Shown piece after piece: positions 57,636 to 64,000 of a stretch of DNA of 64,000 nt (positions are counted from its first letter, which is position 1; every line of letters begins with the position of its first letter). Made by a program: the position numbers and the translations under genes. The notes under the pieces are model-generated. The model was not told the DNA's origin and did no database searches. It saw nothing but the letters and a program-made list of their open reading frames with translations. Origin of the DNA: Glandiceps talaboti (lineage: Eukaryota > Hemichordata > Enteropneusta > Spengelidae); the NCBI RefSeq assembly GCF_964340395.1, contig NC_135563.1, positions 10,740,651-10,804,650 of the forward strand, in the 5' to 3' direction.

Positions 57636-57768
57636 GCCTGCCTGACTGACTACCTGTCTGTCTCCGTATGTCTGTCTGTCTCTGTCTGTTGGTCTGACTC
57701 TGTCTGTCTGTCTGTCTGTCTGTCTGGCTGTCTGTCTGGCTGGCTGGCTCCCCCCTCCCCCTCCCCTC

Positions 57769-57845
<77 letters not shown>

Positions 57846-60800
57846 AGACAAAGATATAAATAAAAGAGTTGTATAATAATGAATGTATCACTCGTTTAAA
57901 TTCAAAACAGTCTTATACAATATACTAACTTTTGTTTAGTCGATATTTACTGCAACTCTCAAGTTGAAGAAAGCTTTCAAGGTCACATATTAATGTATAT
58001 CCGGATATCCCATTTTTTTCATTTTGTTTCACATTCATAATTCATTTATTCCAATTTGATATCTAAATTGCAAGGGAATTGAGAACTCTTATTTGACTTC
58101 CGGATATGGGTCACGTGACCATACCCATACCGTCATCATGCCACTTTGCGATGGTCAAGCCTGCTTCAAATATTCATACAATGTGCAATCATAACTCTTC
58201 AGAACCAAAAGTTTACGAAAAATACTGTAATTTCCTGGAGTGGTGTTTCCCCCTTAAAAATATTTTGATTTTGAATTTACGTTGATTTTGTGTTTAAATT
58301 GTTATATTAAAGTGAACGTCGACCCGAGTGGCACAGTCATAAAGGAAGCCGGTGAAAGCTTCACTCTGACTTGCGAAGCAACGTCATCAGCGACAAAAAC
58401 TGCTACGTTTACTGAAGACAAGACCTGGAAACCACAGAAATATGTCCGAAGAAAACGAAACGAAGAATCGCTGTCTCGTTCGAAAAGAGCCGATACTATA
58501 CAGACTATAAGGGAAACGTTTGATGATGCTGTGCCTTGGGATTCAGGTCGTTGGGTTTGTAAAAGTGAGGACTCTGACACCGGAGTGTCAGAATCAGCTA
58601 ATGTGGATCTTGTTGTTGTGCAAGGTATGGTTATTATTGACACTAACTCCTTAGTGTACAAAATAGTAAATGATACATTTCCACTTGTCGTATTAACTAT
58701 TTGTACTATTGCTACAACGTTCACACTAAATGTCGAATTTCTCCTTTGCAAAGAGAAAATCATGTTGACTATGTATGCATATTTGTCTTTTGATATATTT
58801 GTGTGCGGTAAGACGTGTTCCCTGTAGGTGGCTGTGTCGGAATTCTGTAATACCAAGATGAAAATGTCTATTGTGTGTTTTTCATTTAAATGATAGTATA
58901 GTTTTTGTTGTGTTGTGTTGTGTTGTGTTGTGTTGTGTTGTGTTGTGTTGTGTTGTGTTGTTGCATAGTGTATTGTTTTATATTGTATTGTAGTGTCGTA
59001 TCGAATCATATTGTATTGTACTGTATTGTATTGCGTTGTGTTGCGTTGCATTTGTTGTATTACATTACATTGCATTGTATTGTATTGTATTGTATTGTAT
59101 TGTATTGTATTGTATTTGTATTGTATTGTATTGTATTGTATTGTATTGTATTGTATTGTATTGCATTGTATTGTATTGTATTGTATTGCATTGTATTGTA
59201 TTGTATTGTATTACATTTCAGTCGACAAATCTAATGACGTGCAAGTATACGAAAGTGACTTGGTTGGTGGCGCTATTTGGTGTACCTGTGTCAACTTAGA
59301 CCCCAGAATGTGCGAGATAGTGTGGAGGAAAGATGGGGACCAAATACCACCAGGAGGGGGCGCCCAAGACTTCGATGACGACGATGTCCCTGATGTGTTT
59401 GCATCGGACGATACACAGGGACTTGTCTTTTTGCACAACAAAGCATCAGATTCAGGCACTTATACATGTACTGCACAAGTGACTGTGGCGGGAGTAAAAA
59501 AAGAAATGCCTGCTCGATCTATTAATGTCAAAAGTAAGTAGTGTATATAGGGATCACTTTTACAACGGAGAAACTTTACCATTGCCACAAACAGGCCCAG
59601 CTGCTTGGCGACTATGACAACTTCGATTTGGTTCATTTTTTTCGCTTTGTTTTGTCAGACAGTGTAGCTAATTATGGCGATGACTTTCTTGACATCCACA
59701 GTCACGTTTTTTAACATCTATAAAATACGTTTTCATACATTTAGATAATATCGGTAAAATTGACAAGAAAAGTGAAATCTAGTATTCATCAGTGTGTGTC
59801 GAAGTAAATAATATAATTGTAACACGAACTAAGAACGCACTAGTTTTGTGGGTGCATAGTGTGCCATTTCTTTCTTGTCTGTGTGGTTCTATCTATTCTT
59901 TAACCCTCTTCAGGCCAGGTTCATGTAAAAGATAATGGCTCTGACAGGATAGGGATGTATTGTTTGTTTGGTTCCTCTTATTCCAATGCTGATATAGCCT
60001 TGGCACTGAAAATGAGACGTAGCTTGAAACGTTTATAATAACTTGACTTTGAAGGACTGAAATAGTACCACGTCACTTCCTATTAAATTGTAACACAATT
60101 GCTGTAAACATCCCAAGATATATCATTTGTTCTTATACTGTAAATAACAAACATACAAACACATCTACTTTCATCTCTTTTCAGTGGAAACGGAGAAAGA
60201 TGACGTTCCTGACCCAGGTAAGTAAGTTATACCCGCCCTACCAGTATATAAACTAGATTTTTCAAACCTCTATAAATTCATACGACTGGATAGGTATTAC
60301 CCAATTTCACTTTTGTTAAAATTCTAAGCTGGTCATATTTTTTCTTGTAAAACGCCGCCATCTTCATGACCCCCCCCCCCCCCTTGAGCATCTTGTGATG
60401 TTTCTTCACAAAGCAAAATTACATATTAATAATTGACTATCCCAATGACATCATTCAAACACTTAAAATATGGAACTAATGACAATATAATAATTTATAC
60501 ATGTCATGTCATTTCATAAGATATGCAAAGTTCAAATCATGAAAAGCGTTAGCTTTGTTGATTGTTTATTATACACGTATTTCCCATTTTCTCCTGCGGA
60601 AGCTTAATGAAGACACAAGGGGGGGGGGATTGAAGCTTGTTCATGAGAGTATTTTTTATCTACGAAAGTATTTTTACTTTCTCCATCATTTTCCTATAAA
60701 AAAATGCTCGGAAGAAAAAACTCCCATAAAAAAATACACCAATGAAAAAAATACTCCGATGAAACTAACTTCAAAATTGTATTTATTTCTGGTGTCCGCA

Positions 60801-62829
60801 TTAAGCTTCCGTACACTACAAATCAAAATTACGGTATTTTTTTGCTGTAATGTGTTTCAAAGTCGTACATGCGAAGTCACAAATGCTGTAGGGTTGGTAC
60901 TATACAGACAGAGTCTCTTCAATCAGCTGACATACCCTCAAAGAAAGAAAACTTTGCGCAAAATTTGTTAATTCTTGGCGTCAATTCGTATTTAATGTTT
61001 TCTTTCTAGGTGTATGTGATCGAATCAGTGATGTCAGCACAGACGGCAGCACCCTTCACTATTATCGTATTACCAACCCTAAACTTTACTCCGGTGTCTT
61101 CACCTTTCAAGTACAAGCATCTGAAAACGTCATCATACGTCTCAAACCATCAAATAACGCAACTACTGACTTTATTGAGGTGATCCTCGGAAGTGACGGG
61201 AACACAAAATCACGGATCACTAGGTACATTGGCTCGTATATGCCGATAACTGTTGAGGAAGATACATTCCGTGTTCTTGCCAGCTACGAGGTCCGAACCT
61301 TCACTATCATCTACGCTTATGATATGGTTGAAGTCCGTACAGGAACTGAGAGAACACCTATCATCAGTCTGAACCAAAGACACGGTAGAGTTTTCAACGA
61401 CCCCGCAATTTATGTTAGAGTCGTTGAGTATGAAACAGGGGACGGGGTCCAGGGTTCTTTCTTCGTGTGCAACCCGAACACTCGAGGTACGTATGATATC
61501 CACGCACTGATTCAAACTCGTGGGCTTCAAAATCTAGGCGGCGTAAAATTGCTAAAAAAAATTTAAATCTTATTAAAGACAATTTGTCGAGATACAGCCT
61601 ATGTGTAAATTTTAAGTTTATTATTGATCAAATTATTTTCAATAGAATTGACTTTTTTTTAAATTTCGAAATTGAAGCAACTACTAATACTACAGTGTAA
61701 AAAATATCGATGTTGTATTTAACACCATCCATATGTTACTCAAAATATAATCATCAAAATTCCAGCGCCCTCACAGTTAATTCATTCATCCACTCGTCCA
61801 TCTATCCATCCATCCATCCATCCATCCATTCACCCACCAATTTATTCATCTACCCACCAATTCATTCATCCATCCATCCATCCATCCATCCATCCATTCA
61901 TTCATTCATTCATTCATTCATTCATTCATTCATTCATTCATTCATTCATTCATTCATTCATTGACTTGTGCATTCCATTTCAAATTGTTGTTTTCACAGA
62001 ACCTTGGTACATGTTGACTTCTCCTAGTGAGTTGAAGGCTTCAATAATAGTGGCGGTTATTGCATGCGTTTGTATCCTGATTGCAGTCATATTGGCTCTT
62101 CTACCAAAATGGCGCTGCCCAGGCGGTGGCGTACCAGTGTAAGTAACTGTATTAATCATACATTTATGTAGTACAAGTCATATGTATATGTGACCAACAA
62201 TGCAACGTGATCATTTACATTGAAAATCACAAAAACTGAAAAAAAAACTATCTCTGTTGGTAAAATTTTTGTTGAGCCAGGAGATAAAATGTAGCTGTGT
62301 TGGTAAGATTTTTGTCGAGCCAGACGACTTTTTGCTTCAGATTGCTTCAGATTTCGTGATTTCAATTGTCTATCTTGTTCAAAGACAAGCTTCGTCATAA
62401 AGTTGTTTTAGACCCTGTTTGATTAATACCGTTGACGGGGTTTGTATTCATTGCCCGGAGTCACGTCATGGTAGGTTCCACGGCACTTTCACAGAACAAG
62501 AACTGTACAATTTCACTGTTTTGTACGATATCATTCACATAGAGAGCGATTTTTTTTTATCATAACAATTATCTTTTATATCATATGTATAATACTTTTG
62601 TTTCAAATACAGAGATCCTGAGAAGAATGCCGATGAGAGCACCAAGCCCGAAGAAACCAAAGAGCCCGCGACAACAACCACAGACGAGACGACGAAGGAC
62701 ATGCTTCCTCTAGCGCCCACTTACGGCGATCCCGTTCACCATGCCGAAAAACGACACAAGAAACATAAAAAGCACAGAAAACATCACAAGAAGAAGAAGT
62801 CTTGGTCACCGGAACACGATATTAATTAG
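56361..62829 (+). CDS. Type I membrane protein with two Ig-like domains and a FAMeT-like domain, 7 exons
   Basis: Not recognised as a named gene. Exons: 56361-56436, 58313-58624, 59222-59533, 60185-60217, 61010-61486, 62000-62138, 62613-62829; all join in frame to 521 aa. Order: signal peptide [20 protein letters not shown] (the second ATG, MASV, is also possible); Ig1 with LTCEAT and DSGRWVCK, containing RRKR and RSKR basic sites; Ig2 with AIWCTC, IVWRKDG, an acidic DFDDDDVPD loop and DSGTYTC; an 11-residue linker exon; a domain of about 155 residues with [47 protein letters not shown], resembling the farnesoic acid O-methyltransferase (Methyltransf_FA) family; a membrane segment [20 protein letters not shown]; and a Thr/Glu-rich cytoplasmic tail ending in [16 protein letters not shown] then [12 protein letters not shown] in the FAMeT domain is an N-glycosylation sequon. 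The exon 2 acceptor (attaaag) is weak. A surface receptor or adhesion role is inferred; the FAMeT family is not a proven methyltransferase. Confidence 0.82.
56437..58312. other. Intron 1 of the Ig/FAMeT gene
   Basis: The 1.9-kb intron holds only low-complexity DNA, notably the (TCTG)n/(CT)n tract, and short unconvincing ORFs. Confidence 0.6.
57573..57841. repeat. (TCTG)n then (CT)n microsatellite
   Basis: TCTG units with variants (57580-57760), a C-rich bridge, then about 37 CT units. Arg-Glu and Ser-Leu ORFs across it are artefacts. Confidence 0.95.
58903..59213. repeat. (GTTGT)n then (TATTG)n satellite abutting an exon
   Basis: About 60 bp of GTTGT units pass into about 250 bp of TATTG units with few variants. 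The tract runs to within about 8 bp of the acceptor of Ig exon 3 (59222). Confidence 0.95.
61794..61962. repeat. (CATC)n/(CATT)n microsatellite in intron 5 of the Ig/FAMeT gene
   Basis: CATC units change to CATT units; the tract ends about 37 bp before the exon 6 acceptor. Confidence 0.95.
62255..62390 (+). repeat. Degenerate repeat shared with 63222-63288
   Basis: Two imperfect local copies (gttggtaaaatttttgttga and gttggtaagatttttgtcga) are followed by a ttttgcttcag and ttcaattg block. A related stretch with ttttgtcaagccagg and gatttaattg-like sequence lies at 63222-63288. Confidence 0.4.
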
Positions 62830-64000
62830 TTCGCACTACGCCTAGGGTGTCAACCATTGAACCACCATAATACCATAGCAACGAAAAGTCTCAAACCTAT
62901 CTCTCAGAGTTGCTAATTGCCCCTGAACAATTAATTGTTGTCGAATACTAGACTGTATTTAGGGTAGGAGAAATCACCAACCGTTGATTGTTTTTTGCCC
63001 AATTTAACTACAAAAAAATCATCCAGATAGAAACAAATGTATTCTTGTGTAATATCAGTCGTTGTGGGCGCGCTTCTAATCCTTCCGGAAGGACAAGGAC
63101 GCCCTCTTGCGACGTATTTTAATCTATGTGACTAAGGGAGTCTTAAGTAATTACAAGGGGGGTGGGTCAAGGGGAAATGAAGCTCAGACTAAAATTCACC
63201 GATTCGATTTTCTAAAAAGTCACTCTCACCCTGATTTTGTCAAGCCAGGACGAGGTTTTGCTCCAGGTTTTATGATTTTAATTGTAATGTTTCGGTTGCC
63301 GTAGGAACGCGATGCTAATAACATACTATAAAATACATCTGTTACCAGCTATAGATTAGATGACACAATGCAAATTGAAAAATATACATTTGCTTCTTGA
63401 AATACCTGGTAGTTTTACGATTTACGGATACGTTGATTAGTTATACCAAAGTGCCAAATATTTAAGACCTCTAGCAGTACTAGTAGATTGAAATTCCCCT
63501 ACATGAGATTTAAGCAAAGTATGAGATTTTCCTATTTTATTTTATAATTATCAACCCACCAAATCTGATATACCGTTTCATCAATATTTCTAGTCCAATG
63601 TTTCTTATTTCGGTTAGAGAATAAACGATCTTTCATTCGTGTAACCTACATAGGAAATCAATTTCGGTCACTGCAAGTTTAATTTCACAATTCGAAACTA
63701 AAAAAAAGCAGAAATATAGATGGCGATGACAGAGAACGAAATTATCACCAATGTGTCTGGTACGAAATGATCCATGTTCGATTATAAAAGTGGAACTCAG
63801 ATAATATTTTGATAGTAGCTTGTTAATTCTTGTCAAGGCGATGTTTTAATTTTGATATAATAGTAAGCTTAGAACTATGTAGAATTACTGGAGTAAAGAA
63901 CACAGAACAATCCCATGAAGACAATTCTGTCGAAAGATCACAAAACACCAATATTGATTCAGACTTGTACACACCACCATCGAGTTTTAATACAGAACAC
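62830..64000. other. Right-edge intergenic region (no gene seen)
   Basis: Probably starts with the 3' UTR of the Ig/FAMeT gene. Apart from a short repeat fragment at 63222-63288, no exon or recognisable feature was found. Confidence 0.5.

Noticed and set aside
57435-57863. Arg-Glu/Asp-Arg-Gln repeat ORFs up to 138 codons
   Set aside because: Translation of (CT)n and (TCTG)n tracts.
58302-59075. 257-codon ORF on the minus strand
   Set aside because: It is the antisense of Ig exon 2 plus the GTTGT satellite; the plus-strand exons have splice sites and Ig motifs.
60555-60971. 138-codon plus-strand ORF in intron 4 of the Ig/FAMeT gene
   Set aside because: Lys/Phe-rich sequence from AT-rich DNA, no recognised domain and no splice connection to the flanking exons.

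Overview
The window is nuclear DNA of an animal: AT-rich, with GT-AG introns of a few hundred bases to a few kb, abundant microsatellites and many short inverted-repeat elements. A cilium gene (DNAAF9), a metazoan-type GPAT3/4 and an Ig/FAMeT-domain receptor fit a ciliated, probably marine, invertebrate (hemichordate, lancelet or lophotrochozoan style). The species cannot be fixed from the sequence alone. I saw no ribosomal RNA gene, canonical tRNA, CRISPR array or provirus. Five genes were rebuilt exon by exon by following splice sites and reading phase, and most listed exons join in frame.

Layout. 1-4.9 kb (minus): the first two coding exons of INPP5F/Sac2, with the rest beyond the left edge. 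4.9-10.1 kb: intergenic, with minisatellites and a foldback element. 10.1-21.6 kb (minus): GPAT3/4, 14 coding exons, 447 aa. 22.4-24.9 kb (plus): ATP5ME (ATP synthase subunit e), 4 exons, 69 aa, head-to-head with GPAT. 27.7-49.8 kb (minus): DNAAF9 (Shulin/C20orf194), 36 coding exons found and one short connecting exon not found. 50.9-55.7 kb (plus): a stand-alone peroxisomal-type 2-enoyl-CoA hydratase (the middle domain of HSD17B4/MFE-2), 9 exons, 303 aa, with an altered catalytic loop. 56.4-62.8 kb (plus): an unrecognised type I membrane protein with two Ig-like domains, a FAMeT-like domain, one membrane segment and a His/Lys-rich tail, 7 exons, 521 aa. 62.8-64 kb: no gene seen.

The genes do not form one pathway. 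GPAT3/4 (glycerolipid synthesis), INPP5F (PI4P hydrolysis) and the hydratase (fatty-acid beta-oxidation) touch lipid metabolism; ATP5ME is a respiratory subunit; DNAAF9 serves dynein-arm assembly; the last gene looks like a cell-surface receptor or adhesion protein.

The most unusual observations are: a 54-bp minisatellite that copies the 5' splice site of a DNAAF9 intron about nine times; a 110-bp LINE-tail-like insertion whose target-site duplication copies a GPAT 5' splice site; the altered hydratase active-site loop; the Ig-Ig-FAMeT architecture built from phase-1 exons with two furin-like sites inside Ig1; and several families of short repeats and foldback elements shared across introns and intergenic DNA.
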